Below, piece by piece: positions 48,041 to 57,240 of a stretch of DNA of 64,000 nucleotides. Location: positions 930,001 through 994,000 of the forward strand of contig NZ_CP104205.1 in assembly GCF_025244665.1 (NCBI RefSeq). The letters are read 5' to 3'. This stretch comes from Maribacter litopenaei. GTDB lineage: Bacteria > Bacteroidota > Bacteroidia > Flavobacteriales > Flavobacteriaceae. Each line of letters begins with the position of its first letter. Position 1 is the stretch's first letter. Under the pieces are notes generated by a model. That model did not search any database. It saw nothing but the letters and a program-made list of their open reading frames with translations, and had not been told where the DNA came from. A program made the translations under genes and the position numbers.

Positions 48041-48066
48041 AAAACCGGTGGGGACACCGGTTTTTT
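48041..48066 (-). terminator. Terminator after the DUF4197 gene
   Basis: Perfect stem AAAACCGGTG / CACCGGTTTT with loop of four and T-runs on both sides. It lies between the DUF4197 stop and the AraC-type gene, both minus strand. Confidence 0.85.
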
Positions 48067-48204
48067 AACTAACTAACTCAAAAAATACTAACTCAAAAAT
48101 TTGAAAAAATAAGAATTATCTTGAAAGGTGACTTTACCTTTAATAGACTGACATATAAAAAATTAACGTCAAAAATAGGGATATATTGTTGTGAGCGAAG
48201 AAAA

Positions 48205-48909
48205 TTAATCCTGCAAGGCAAAAACCTTACGAAGCAGATCTGTTGTTCTTGCAGCCACATTATTTCTGATCTCTTTTTCCTCAAGTGAAATCATTGTATA
48301 TACCCCATCTAAGGCTTCTTGGGTAACATAATCGGTCAAATCAGGATTTACATCATTGGTCAAAGGAATGGCATTATACCTATTTATTAAATTACTCCAA
48401 ATTTGGTCTGCACCCACTTTTTCAAAAGAGGATTTGATTACTGGATTAAATTTGTCGTATAAAGCAGTGCTTGTTCGCTGCTTCAAAAATGCAGTAGCTG
48501 CATTATCACCACCAAGTAGTATGGATTTAGCATCATTAAAGGACATACTTCTTACCGCATCCACGAATATGGGAGTAGCCTCAGAAACGGCATCTTCAGC
48601 GGCTCTATTCAACACCTTTAGCCCCTCATCGGCCAAATTTCCCAACCCAATATCTCGAAGGGTTTTATCCACCTTTTTAAGTTCTTCCGGTAATAGAATT
48701 TTGACCAGTTCATTTTTAAAGAAGCCATCCGTCCTGGTTAGTTTGCTAACCTGTTCCGAAATGCCCTTTTCAAGAGCGGCCTTTAGACCATTTGCAATTT
48801 CGGCGTTTCCTAAAGTAGTTCCTGAAGGCAATTGATTAACAACTTGCTGTAATTCATTACAGGATACTAGCATAAATAAAAGGACGATAGTTCCAAACTT
48901 TTTGCTCAT
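48205..48909 (-). CDS. DUF4197 lipoprotein
   Basis: A 234-residue intact protein: lipoprotein signal (FGTIVLLFMLVSC), then the DUF4197 pattern GNAEIANGLKAALEKGISEQVSKLTRTDGFFKNELVKILLPEELKKV, GLGNLADEGLKVLNRAAEDAVSEATPIFVDAVRSMSF, DAKSILLGGDNAATAFLKQRTSTALYDKFNPVIKSS, ending in a helix with VAARTTDLLRKVFALQD. All-helical, periplasmic, of unknown function. Conserved throughout Bacteroidota and some Proteobacteria. Confidence 0.9.
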   Translation of the reverse strand: MSKKFGTIVLLFMLVSCNELQQVVNQLPSGTTLGNAEIANGLKAALEKGISEQVSKLTRTDGFFKNELVKILLPEELKKVDKTLRDIGLGNLADEGLKVLNRAAEDAVSEATPIFVDAVRSMSFNDAKSILLGGDNAATAFLKQRTSTALYDKFNPVIKSSFEKVGADQIWSNLINRYNAIPLTNDVNPDLTDYVTQEALDGVYTMISLEEKEIRNNVAARTTDLLRKVFALQD

Positions 48910-48940
48910 AAATTATAATTGTAAAGTGATATTAAATGGT

Positions 48941-49788
48941 TTACGAGAAAATCACAGTTTTATTGTTGTAAACCATTGTTTTTCTATGTACGTGTAGTTT
49001 AACGGCTCTAGAAAGGACAATTTTTTCCAAATCACGGCCCTTACTTATAAAGTCAGAAATAGAGTGTATATGGGAAACAGTTGTTACATCTTGTTCAATG
49101 ATAGGGCCAGCATCCAACTCCTCTGTAACATAATGGCTGGTCGCCCCAATAATTTTAACTCCTCTTTCAAAAGCTGCATGATAAGGTTTGGCTCCGGCAA
49201 AAGCGGGCAAAAAGGAGTGGTGGATATTTATAATTTTGTCAGGATAAAGATTAATTAAGTTACTACTGACAATTTGCATATAACGTGCCAATACAATAAA
49301 GTCAACCTTGTAGTCTTCAAGCAGGGCTATTTGTTGCTTTTCACAGGCCTCTCGGTTTTCTCTGCTGAAGGGTACGTGGTGGTAAGGTATATCAAATTGA
49401 TCCGCAACATATTTTAAGTTGGGATGATTACTAAGTATAAAAGGTATTTCAACAGGGAGTTCCCGCGAGTTAAACCTACTCAATAAGTCATAAAGGCAAT
49501 GGTTGTACTTGGATACAAAAAGAGCCATTTTAGGTTTTTTGCTATCGGTATGTAGACTCCATTGCATTTGATAGGTAAGAGCCAATTGTAGTTCGAAGTT
49601 TTTCTCGGAGAAGATCCAAATCAACAGCTTCAAAATCGCTCTCCAAGCGCATAAAAAAAACATTAGCAGATTTATCTACATGTTGATCCGAGATAAACAA
49701 TGTTGCCTTTATGATTATGTATAAACCCGGTAACCGAACTAATAATGCCTTTTTGATCGGGACAATTGATTAAAATAATGATTTTCAA
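48941..49788 (-). CDS. purU: Formyltetrahydrofolate deformylase (frameshifted, TTG start)
   Basis: About 282 residues when joined near 49665. The N-terminal ACT-type part starts at TTG 49788 (LKIIILINCPDQKGIISSVTGFIHNHKGNIVYL), with an in-frame stop upstream and no ATG. Then DKSANVFFMRLESDFE, and the transformylase part MALFVSKYNHCLYDLLSR, NHPNLKYVADQFDIPYHHVP, VLARYMQIVSS, IINIHHSFLPAFAGAKPYHAAFERGVKIIGATSHYVTEELDAGPIIEQD with the catalytic N/H/D set. It releases formate from formyl-THF, balancing one-carbon units. The frame change lies between the two domains. Confidence 0.9.
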
Positions 49789-49893
49789 AGCGAGTAGTTT
49801 AAAAATCAAAAATAAGTCATTCTACGTAGGACAAGGAAGTTAATTGAAGTTTCGTTTACTCCTTTTAAATGCTAATTATGTGATATTTGTGCG

Positions 49894-50283
49894 TTATCTA
49901 ATGGAGACCTTCCATTTTCTATAATATTTTCTAAAGCTTTTTAGCTCGGAACGGAGTAGGTTGATATATTCCGTTTCTTTAACCCCATCCTTTTCTAAAC
50001 CAAGGCAATAGGAGTGAATATTCCTAATCATAATATTAATGAAGGAGACGTTTTGTAATCGTTCGGAAGTGGAGCGAGACGATTCTACCAATGCTATTTT
50101 TTGGGGAATTAAAATCGCGTCAGTTAAGATAGAATTGGCAATGATATCCCTAAGACTATTACTTTCATATAGTCTCAAAAGATCCTTGTTAAAGGAAACA
50201 TAGGAGGCTATTTCCCTGCTCATTCGGCAAAGTTCCAAAGCCTTTTTATATACTGGGATATTTCTAAGATTTTTATGGGACAT
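49894..50283 (-). CDS. Small helical protein, possible four-helix bundle
   Basis: A 129-residue intact frame: NIPVYKKALELCRMSREIASYVSF, LYESNSLRDIIANSILTDAILIPQKIALVESSRSTSERLQNVSF, NIMIRNIHSYCLGLEK, and a basic end KSFRKYYRKWKVS. The heptad-like order of four helices is reminiscent of four-helix-bundle (S23-like) proteins, but similarity is too weak for a firm call. Divergent from the Lrp regulator next door. Function unknown. Confidence 0.6.
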   Translation of the reverse strand: MSHKNLRNIPVYKKALELCRMSREIASYVSFNKDLLRLYESNSLRDIIANSILTDAILIPQKIALVESSRSTSERLQNVSFINIMIRNIHSYCLGLEKDGVKETEYINLLRSELKSFRKYYRKWKVSIR

Positions 50284-50404
50284 CTTAAGTTTTTAGAACT
50301 TGATATACTATAAAATTACAACAGACCAATGGTTTTTATCTTTTGTTTGTTAAGCTATTTATTAAATTTACTTTATTTTGCAAAATATAATTGGTCAAAA
50401 AATT

Positions 50405-50873
50405 ATGAATATAAAAATTGATGAGCTTAACTGGAAAATTTTGGAAAAGCTTCAGGACAATGCAAGAGAATCCTTTGCGCATATTGGTAGGTCTATTGGC
50501 TTAACGGCACCCGCGGTTGGGGAAAGGGTCAAGAAGATGGAGGATCTGGGTGTAATAACTGGGTATCACGCAAAAGTCTCCCATTCCCATACTGGGCATC
50601 AGTTGAAGGCCATTATTACCCTAAGGGCGTTTATGGGAAAATTGAAGCCATTTTTGGCCATAGTGAATTCTTTTGAAGAAGTAGTTAATTGTTATAGAAT
50701 TACCGGTAATGAAAATATAGTTATGGAAGTTGTATTAAAGGACCAATTTCATCTCGGAAAGATTTATTGACAAATTAATCCAATATGGAGAAACTAGGAC
50801 TAATATTGTTCTTTCGCAAGTGATTTCGAATGCACCAATGAATCCGGTTAGAAAAATTGAGAAACCACATTGA
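50405..50873 (+). CDS. Lrp/AsnC-family regulator (frameshifted)
   Basis: About 156 residues when joined near 50755. From ATG 50405: MNIKIDELNWKILEKLQDNARESFAHIGRSIGLTAPAVGERVKKMEDLGVITGYHAKV, the standard Lrp winged helix, then the RAM ligand domain LKAIITLRAFMGKL, VVNCYRITGNENIVMEVVLKD. After the frame change LEKFIDKLIQYGETRTNIVLSQVISNAPMNP. It would bind amino acids and control metabolism genes. The target is unknown. Confidence 0.88.
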
Positions 50874-50957
50874 ATTTAATAAAAGTGACCATATGAATCG
50901 GACTGAATATTTAATTATAGCTTAATTTTTGGCTAGATTTTTGTAGTAGTTTTAAAT

Positions 50958-52379
50958 ATGAAAAAATTATTACCCTTGATTTTTTTGGTTTTACCATTGA
51001 CAGTTTTTTCGCAACAACTAAAAATTGCCAAAGGAACCATCAACGATAGTTTGGCCATAGCAATAGAAGGAGAAAATAATGAGTCGTTCTCCCTATATGT
51101 ACCTACAAATTTTACCATGTCTAAGGCCTGGCCGGTTCTTTTTCTTTTTGATATGAATGGGAAAAGCAAGTCCGTGATTTCCATGTTTGCCACCGCAGCG
51201 GAACAGGAAGGTTATATTTTGGCCAGTTCTAATAACATAAAGGATACTCTGAGTCTGTCCCAAAATGTATTGATAGCCAATAGAATGTTTAATGCTGTTT
51301 ATGAAATGATTCCCATACATAAAGAACGGACTTACGTTGGGGGAATAGGGGATGGAGGACGTTTTGCAACGCTATTGCCAACATTTATTAAAGATATTAG
51401 GGGTGTACTTTCATGTGGTGCGGCAATTGCGAATACGGAGGTCCTTACGCGAAAAAGTCCATTTTATTTTATTGGAATCGCTGGAAGATCGGATTATAAT
51501 TATAGGGAGTTGTTAGAGAGCAAAATGATTTTGGACAATCTTAATTTTCCAAATTTATTGATATTGTTTGAAGGAGAACATCAATGGGCTCCGATGGAAG
51601 AGATAGCTTGGGCTTTAAGGTCGTTTACCCTATCTGAAATGGCCAAGGGAAATGTTCCAAAAAATGACAGCCTTATCACTGATTATTATGAGAGTTCCTT
51701 AATAAAGGCCAATAAATTACTATACAATGATAAGCCACTACTTGCTGAAAATGTCTTGGATAATTCAATAGAGGTGTACAACCCTTTAGGGGATTTAGAC
51801 TCTTTAAAAATATCCAAAAAAGTTCTTAGAAGGAGCAAAACATATAGATCCAAGAAGCGCTTACAAGACAATTTCTTTTTAAAAGAATCCCTGACCAAGG
51901 AAGATTATGGGTATTACCTAGAAGAGGATATCTTTACCTATAACTACAATAATTTGGGATGGTGGAATTTTCAAATGTCCGAATTGGATAAGATGGACAA
52001 GAGCGGTAACGAATTTGAATTGAGGATGTCAAGTAGGCTTAGAGGGTTTTTAAATGCATTGATTTCTGATAATATTAATATTATTTCCACCAATCGGGAG
52101 GTTGATTTAGAGGCGTTGAATTTTTTGTATCAGCTTAAAACCATTACAGACCCTGATAGTCCTGAAAATTATCTAAGGGTAATTTCCTATAGCTCCCAAG
52201 TGGAGGATTATGGAACAGCTATATTTTATCCGGAAGAATTATTAAAGACTGGTTATGACAATAAGGAAGAGCTATATGGTCTTGAGCATACCGCACTATT
52301 TAGAATTACGCCGGAGTTTAATGCGATGATAGCAAAATATCTAAAGGATGCGCGCTATGATATCATCGAGGAACAATAA
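50958..52379 (+). CDS. Secreted alpha/beta-hydrolase-like protein lacking the nucleophile
   Basis: A 473-residue intact protein with a signal peptide (LLPLIFLVLPLTVFSQQ). Residues about 20-240 follow the esterase/LpqC pattern: SFSLYVPTNFTMSKAWPVLFLFDMNGKS, then YVGGIGDGGRFATLLPTF where related enzymes have G-x-S-x-G, so the catalytic Ser is replaced by Gly-Asp. A late LLILFEGEHQWAPMEE matches the acid/His region (EHQW). The C-terminal 230 residues are helical and repeat-like. It is probably a binding or structural relative rather than an active esterase. Function unknown. Confidence 0.65.
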   Translation: MKKLLPLIFLVLPLTVFSQQLKIAKGTINDSLAIAIEGENNESFSLYVPTNFTMSKAWPVLFLFDMNGKSKSVISMFATAAEQEGYILASSNNIKDTLSLSQNVLIANRMFNAVYEMIPIHKERTYVGGIGDGGRFATLLPTFIKDIRGVLSCGAAIANTEVLTRKSPFYFIGIAGRSDYNYRELLESKMILDNLNFPNLLILFEGEHQWAPMEEIAWALRSFTLSEMAKGNVPKNDSLITDYYESSLIKANKLLYNDKPLLAENVLDNSIEVYNPLGDLDSLKISKKVLRRSKTYRSKKRLQDNFFLKESLTKEDYGYYLEEDIFTYNYNNLGWWNFQMSELDKMDKSGNEFELRMSSRLRGFLNALISDNINIISTNREVDLEALNFLYQLKTITDPDSPENYLRVISYSSQVEDYGTAIFYPEELLKTGYDNKEELYGLEHTALFRITPEFNAMIAKYLKDARYDIIEEQ

Positions 52380-52462
52380 TATTGGGATTTCCAATGTCTC
52401 TCAATTGATCAAATCTGTTTTCGTATAAAATCATATGGTACTTTAGTAAAAAATATAGAACA

Positions 52463-53116
52463 ATGTATCGATTAATGATTTTTACACTTATTTCAATTTG
52501 TTTTTTAACTAGGTGTAAGGAAGAAAAGAAATATCACGACGCAAAACCCAATTTGGTAGCCCAGGCTCCTACCGATAAGATTGCCGATATACTAGCACAT
52601 CAACAAAAACTTAATGATGAGTTTAAGGATCCGGAGGAATCCCCATTACCAGATAGATTTAGAAAAGATTTTAACGGGCTTGATTTTTTCGCTCCGGATA
52701 CAAATTATGTTGTTGAAGCTGAGTTCATAAGAACCCCGGATGCCATCCCATTTTTAATGCCTACAACAACGGATAGGCAATCGGAAGAAGTGGTGTATGC
52801 CAAGGTAAGATTTGAAATTAATGGAAAGCCATTCAATTTAGAAGTTTACCAAAATTCTGAACTTATGAAGAAGGAAGGGTATGAAGATTATCTTTTTCTC
52901 CCTTTTACTGATTTAACAAATGGGGAAGAAACTTATGGTGGAGGACGCTACATGGATTTAAGGATCCCCAATGGAAGCACCATAATCCTAGATTTCAATA
53001 AGTCTTATAATCCTTATTGTGCCTACAATAAAAAATACTCCTGCCCATTAGTGCCATCCGTAAACCATTTGGATACTAAAGTTTTGGCTGGAGTCAAAAA
53101 ATTTGATAAAAAATAA
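52463..53116 (+). CDS. DUF1684 lipoprotein
   Basis: A 217-residue intact lipoprotein: signal RLMIFTLISICFLTRC, then a DUF1684 domain with SPLPDRFRKDFNGLDFFAPDTNYVVEAEFIRT, FLMPTTTDRQSEEVVYAKVRFEINGKPFNLEVYQ, LFLPFTDLTNGEETYGGGRYMDLRIPNGSTIILDFNKSYNPYCAYN. The last block (GGxRY-D...DFNxxxNPxCAYx) is the family hallmark. Function unknown. A terminator follows at once. Confidence 0.9.
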   Translation: MYRLMIFTLISICFLTRCKEEKKYHDAKPNLVAQAPTDKIADILAHQQKLNDEFKDPEESPLPDRFRKDFNGLDFFAPDTNYVVEAEFIRTPDAIPFLMPTTTDRQSEEVVYAKVRFEINGKPFNLEVYQNSELMKKEGYEDYLFLPFTDLTNGEETYGGGRYMDLRIPNGSTIILDFNKSYNPYCAYNKKYSCPLVPSVNHLDTKVLAGVKKFDKK

Positions 53117-53142
53117 AAACCCGGTGATTCCACCGGGTTTTT
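53115..53142. terminator. Bidirectional terminator between DUF1684 gene and porin
   Basis: Stem AAAAACCCGGTG / CACCGGGTTTTT with a four-base loop between two convergent genes. Confidence 0.88.
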
Positions 53143-53184
53143 CAACTTAAACAAAAAATCGATTAGTCCTTGATTTGATTCTGT

Positions 53185-54231
53185 TTAGAATGAGTAGATG
53201 GCGGCCAAGGCAAAAGAAGAAAGGCTGTTCGTGAACTCTCCATTGCTATTAAAAAATGGCTCATTATCCTTACCAAAGCTATCCAAACGAATTTCTGGTT
53301 TTATGATCAAATTTTCTTTTGTAAAGCTTCCTGTCAAGGTAAGGGCAGTCACAGGAACATCATCAAAGCCTTCTTCGGTGTACGCAAAATATTCACCTCT
53401 GAGGCCAATGGCAAAACTTTCTGATGTAGTTATCTGCGGATATATGGCTGCTCCATAGAATCCGCTATTCGTCTGTGAATTATCATTATATGCAGCATTG
53501 ATACCAAAGAAAAAGCTATCGGAAAGGTCAAAACCTCCGGTATAGTCGATTTCGAAACCAAGTCCTCCTGCAACTTCACTACCACCATCGTAATAAACGT
53601 TCAAATATTGACCATAAACACCTAATTGTCCTCCAACAGCATAAACGCCTGAACCGCTAATATCATTGGTGTCCCAAGGGTTTGTGATGGCAAGCATTAA
53701 ACTTACATCATCAGAAAAGGCGAAATCAGCTTTGGCACCAAGATGTGAAAAAGGATCGTTTGAGAACAAGTAGGATACACTGTAGTTGAAGTTTGCGGCT
53801 GGAGCAATAACTTCATACCCTACCCAAGTGTTAAAACGACCTATGGTTAAGGTAGTTTTTTCGGAAACATTCCAATAGGCATAGGCCTGGTTTATAATTC
53901 CATTTAAAACATCATTATTAAAGGTGGCCTCTGTACCTCTAGGTCCAAATACCAAGTCCACAACAACTCCTGTTTTTCCCATGTCGTAAGTCCCTATTAA
54001 ATTGGCCATACCTAGAGCAAATCCAGTTTGATTGGCAAAAGAAGTTGGGGTAGCTGTTGTAGCGTCACCACCATCCATGAAGGTAGTCCTGTAATAGGCA
54101 TCAATAGAACCGCTTAAAGAAAATTTTGAAGCACTTTCCTCTTCCTGTGCCATTATCGAAACCGCTGAAAAAAGGGCCAATGTTGACAAAAAGATATTTT
54201 TTACGAATTTTGTATTTATAATCTGTTTCAT
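53185..54231 (-). CDS. Outer-membrane porin, BBP2-like
   Basis: A 348-residue intact protein: signal peptide (NIFLSTLALFSAVSIMAQEEE), then about 14-16 alternating amphipathic strands with GSIDAYYRTTF at the start, NQTGFALGMANLIGTYD, AYAYWNVSEKTTLTIGRFNTWVGYEV, YLFSNDPFSHLGAKADFAF and the ending FALAAIYSF with terminal Phe. This matches the BBP2 (DUF1597-like) porins often placed next to ammonium transporters in Bacteroidota. It would let ammonium or other small solutes cross the outer membrane; the coupling to amt is inferred from position. Confidence 0.85.
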   Translation of the reverse strand: MKQIINTKFVKNIFLSTLALFSAVSIMAQEEESASKFSLSGSIDAYYRTTFMDGGDATTATPTSFANQTGFALGMANLIGTYDMGKTGVVVDLVFGPRGTEATFNNDVLNGIINQAYAYWNVSEKTTLTIGRFNTWVGYEVIAPAANFNYSVSYLFSNDPFSHLGAKADFAFSDDVSLMLAITNPWDTNDISGSGVYAVGGQLGVYGQYLNVYYDGGSEVAGGLGFEIDYTGGFDLSDSFFFGINAAYNDNSQTNSGFYGAAIYPQITTSESFAIGLRGEYFAYTEEGFDDVPVTALTLTGSFTKENLIIKPEIRLDSFGKDNEPFFNSNGEFTNSLSSFALAAIYSF

Positions 54232-54301
54232 ATGTTTAAATTTTGAATCCTTCGGATTATTTTTAAGTGATTAATTGTAAATAAAAATGAAAAGGTTATG
54301 T

Positions 54302-54329
54302 AACGGAGCGTTTGGCAGAACGCTCCGTT
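54302..54329. other. Perfect hairpin between amt and the porin gene
   Basis: AACGGAGCGTT (54302-54312) and AACGCTCCGTT (54319-54329) form a perfect 11-bp stem with six-base loop. The T-run follows only on the plus strand, while both neighbouring genes are on the minus strand. It may be an attenuator or RNA-stability element in the amt-porin transcript. Confidence 0.55.
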
Positions 54330-54344
54330 TTTTGTTCAATATTA

Positions 54345-55583
54345 TTAATGTTGGTTCATTCTGAAGTCAGCATAAGCATCCATTCCGTGCTCATGGATAT
54401 CCAGGCCTTCCAATTCCTCATCTCTCGGAAACTCTTAGACCCAAAGTGGCCTTAAGTATACCAAGTATAATACCTGCACTCACGACGCAGAAGGCTCCAA
54501 TAATCAACACTCCATATAATTGGGTCAACAATTGATCTATACCTGCTTTGCTTCCAAAAATACCTACGGCCAAAGTTCCCCAAATACCACAAATCAAGTG
54601 AACTGCTATAGCACCAACGGGATCATCCAATTTTAATTTATCGATTAGTGCAACACCAAATACAATTAGTATTCCTGCCAAGAACCCTATCACGACGGCT
54701 TCATTAGGGGACATTAAATCTGCACCTGCAGTAATACCTACTAATCCACCAAGGATACCATTTAGGAACATGGTAAGATCAAGATTCTTATAAAGAATGG
54801 TGGAAGTTATCATAGCACCAAAACCACCCGCAGCAGCGGCTAAACTTGTAGTTACCAATACTAAAGAGGTCAATTCGGATCTGCTGAAAGTACTGAACCG
54901 CCGTTAAATCCAAACCATCCCAACCATAGAACTAAAACTCCCGCGGTCGCTAAAGGAATATTGTGACCTGGGATAGCGTTTGGTTTGCCGTCTTTACCAA
55001 ATTTTCCAATTCTTGCTCCCAAAAGAGTAACAGCTACCAATGCTGCCCATCCACCTACGGAGTGAACTAAGGTTGAACCTGCAAAATCATAGAATCCCCA
55101 TGAATCCAAGAAACCTCCACCCCATTTCCAAGCACCTACGATTGGGTAAACCAATCCTACATAGATAATTGTGAAAATCATAAAGGAACCAATCTTGATA
55201 CGCTCGGCAACTGCTCCGGATACAATAGTGGCTGCCGTTGCAGCAAACATTCCTTGAAAAAGGAAATCTGTCCACCAAGTGTAGCCTCCATCAGCGTAAT
55301 CAGGTGTCATACCACCTTCCGGTGCGCCGATTCCAAAACCTGCAAATTTCAAAATTCCTGCGTCCCCATCCTCAAAACCGGGATACATAAGATTGAATCC
55401 GAAGGCATAATACAATAAAAGTCCTCCGGTAATGATAAATATATTTTTAAATAAAATGTTAATCGTGTTTTTTTGTCCGGTTAAACCTATTTCCAAAAAG
55501 GCAAAACCGGTATGCATGAAGAATACCAAAGCGGTAGCCAACATCATCCATACGTTATTCGCTGTAAATAATCCTGCGTCCAT
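54345..55583 (-). CDS. amt: Ammonium transporter (frameshifted)
   Basis: About 412 residues when joined. Starts NNVWMMLATALVFFMHTGFAFLEIGLTGQKN, then WGFYDFAGSTLVHSVGGWAALVAVTLLGARIGKFG, NIPLATAGVLVLWLGWFGFNGGS, and after a frame change near 54870 SLVLVTTSLAAAAGGFGAMI, GILGGLVGITAGADLM, AVHLICGIWGTLAVGIF. A second change near 54420 leads into the C-terminal EELEGLDIHEHGMDAYADFRMNQH, a family ending important for cooperation between subunits. Eleven membrane segments, inner membrane. The PII gene lies 28 bases upstream, the porin downstream, forming a nitrogen uptake operon. Confidence 0.93.
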
Positions 55584-55611
55584 TTTTTAAAAGTTTTAGT
55601 TAGTTGATTTT

Positions 55612-55950
55612 TTAGTTGATACCTGCGTGACCGCTTTCTTTTGTTCTAATTCGGTATGCCTCTATGACATCAGAAACAAATATTTTACCATCACCTACAT
55701 TCCCGGAATAAGCGGTTTCCAAAATTGCGTTAACGGTTTTCTCTGCAAACTCGTCGGATACAACTATGGTTAGATATCTTCTTTGGATATCTGTGGTACT
55801 ATAGGAAATACCACGGTATACATGACCTTGTTTTTCATTTCCAACTCCCGTTACATCCCAGTAACTAAAGAAATTGACCTCTATTTGATGCAATGCTTCT
55901 TTGACTTCATCAAACTTGGATTTTCTGATAATTGCCTCGATTTTTTTCAT
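55612..55950 (-). CDS. glnK: PII nitrogen regulator (GlnK-like)
   Basis: A 112-residue intact protein of standard size: MKKIEAIIRKSKFDEVKEALHQIEV, the T-loop region YWDVTGVGNEKQGHVYRGISYS with the Tyr of the uridylylation site position, RRYLTIVVSDEFAEKTVNAILETAYSGNVGDGKIFVSDVIEAYRIRT. PII proteins bind ATP/ADP and 2-oxoglutarate and block Amt when nitrogen is ample. First gene of the glnK-amt-porin set. A short CCCCTT / AAGGGG hairpin lies upstream at about 55998-56018. Confidence 0.95.
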   Translation of the reverse strand: MKKIEAIIRKSKFDEVKEALHQIEVNFFSYWDVTGVGNEKQGHVYRGISYSTTDIQRRYLTIVVSDEFAEKTVNAILETAYSGNVGDGKIFVSDVIEAYRIRTKESGHAGIN

Positions 55951-56243
55951 TGTACTAATTGTTTTAGATGGGCCAAATGTATGTTAAAATAATTAACACC
56001 CCTTCTTTTAAGGGGGGTATTGCCTTCATTTTTATGTTTATAATAAATAACCCCCCTAAAAATTAATGGTATTGATATTTGAACTGTATTATTTTATGAA
56101 TTTGAATAACCAAACCTATGCAAATGAGGCATGTTTTGTAGATAATGCAGTAAAAAGCCTCTTTTTGGTGGAAATTGTTTAAAAAACAATTAAAAAGATG
56201 AAAAATGTTTGATAAATGATATATGAAGGGGCAGCTGTTAAAA

Positions 56244-56615
56244 TTATAACAACTTGCAAATATATAGTCCTAAAGCTATCGCGAGGATACCGATTATTAT
56301 ACTTAGACCTAGATAAACGGACATATATAAGATGGAATGTTCCTTAAATAGGATATGGCTTTCCAATGCAAATGTGGAGAAGGTTGTAAAGCCACCACAA
56401 AAACCAGTTGCTAGAAATAAAATAAGGTTCTCGCTTAGGTAATTGTTCTTAATGGAAATTCCTATTAAGATACCTATTATGAAGCAGCCTAAAATATTGA
56501 CTAAAAAAGTACCAAGGTAAAAATTGGGGTAATACGTATTTAAGGATTTGGAAATAATGTACCGTAGAAAGCTTCCTATACCACCACCAAGAAATATAAG
56601 CAAAAACTGTTTCAT
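56244..56615 (-). CDS. crcB: Fluoride channel CrcB
   Basis: A 123-residue intact membrane protein with four segments: FLLIFLGGGIGSFLRYIISK, FYLGTFLVNILGCFIIGILIG, LILFLATGFCGGFTTFSTFALE (the family signature around GFCGGFTTFSTF) and ILYMSVYLGLSIIIGILAIALGLYI. It forms a dual-topology dimer that exports fluoride. A TACCTTTG element ends only six bases before the ATG, so the mRNA might be leaderless. No fluoride riboswitch is recognisable in the short upstream gap. Confidence 0.92.
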   Translation of the reverse strand: MKQFLLIFLGGGIGSFLRYIISKSLNTYYPNFYLGTFLVNILGCFIIGILIGISIKNNYLSENLILFLATGFCGGFTTFSTFALESHILFKEHSILYMSVYLGLSIIIGILAIALGLYICKLL

Positions 56616-56633
56616 ACCTTACAAAGGTATAAA

Positions 56634-56813
56634 CTAAACAGCTTTTTTGTAGTTGGAAGTAATTAGATTAATCGGATAAATTACAGATTGATTTTCTTCT
56701 GAAATCATCTTTGTAGGTCTTTTCGACTTTTTACTAGCATTTTGTAAGCTTGCAATGACCATCGCCACATTAAGTCCGATTAATACCAACAAGATTGTAA
56801 AAAATGTCATCAT
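56634..56813 (-). CDS. Small membrane protein, 59 residues
   Basis: Reads MMTFFTILLVLIGLNVAMVI followed by ASLQNASKKSKRPTKMISEE and a C-terminal VIYPINLITSNYKKAV. One membrane segment, then a basic linker and a conserved-looking IYPxxLxTSxYKKAV ending that I recognise from short proteins of Flavobacteriaceae. It lies 18 bases upstream of crcB on the same strand. The clear N-terminal membrane helix supports a real gene. Function unknown. Confidence 0.65.
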   Translation of the reverse strand: MMTFFTILLVLIGLNVAMVIASLQNASKKSKRPTKMISEENQSVIYPINLITSNYKKAV

Positions 56814-56930
56814 AGTTATTGCCCCTTTGTAGATGAATAACGCAAAATTACGTTATTTGGTATATTATACGTGAAAATCAGGGGTTTTGTTGTCAAAAGG
56901 CCAATTTTTGTGGCGTACGTAAATTTTACG

Positions 56931-57120
56931 TTAATTATTGAGTAAATACTTAATACAAAAAAGGATAATTATGAATATTATAAAGAATATTCCCACCCAC
57001 TTGACGCCTTTGTAATTTTTACTGGTGCAATTTTAAGTCCTTCTTGTACATTAACGTTATAATAACTATGAAAGTGATGGCAAATAGAACCGCAAAAACA
57101 ATTTGTCCTGTGGTGAACAT
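56931..57120 (-). CDS. Small membrane protein, about 62 residues (frameshifted)
   Basis: Starting at 57120: MFTTGQIVFAVLFAITFIVI then ITLMYKKDLKLHQ and an apparent stop. One base over it continues KNYKGVKWVGIFFIIFIIIL and FCIKYLLNN with a stop at 56931. Two membrane segments around a basic loop. Short proteins of this form (MFTTGQ..., YKKDxKLHxKxYKG) recur in Flavobacteriaceae. It is divergent from the MazG-like gene, across a long inverted repeat. Confidence 0.65.
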
Positions 57121-57165
57121 AATTTTTATTTTTACACAAAACTAAACGAAAACACAGGAAGTTTA

Positions 57166-57212
57166 ATGTAATGTTTTATTCAAACTCATTGTGTTTGAAT
57201 AAAACATTACAT
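57166..57212. promoter_or_regulatory. Perfect 20-bp inverted repeat between divergent genes
   Basis: ATGTAATGTTTTATTCAAAC at 57166-57185 and its exact complement at 57193-57212, spacer TCATTGT. No T-run, so it is not a standard terminator. It lies 28 bases before the MazG-like start and 45 bases before the small membrane gene on the other strand. A shared operator or a stable mRNA hairpin is possible. Confidence 0.6.
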
Positions 57213-57240
57213 CTAACATTTAAAAAGTAATTATTATCGG

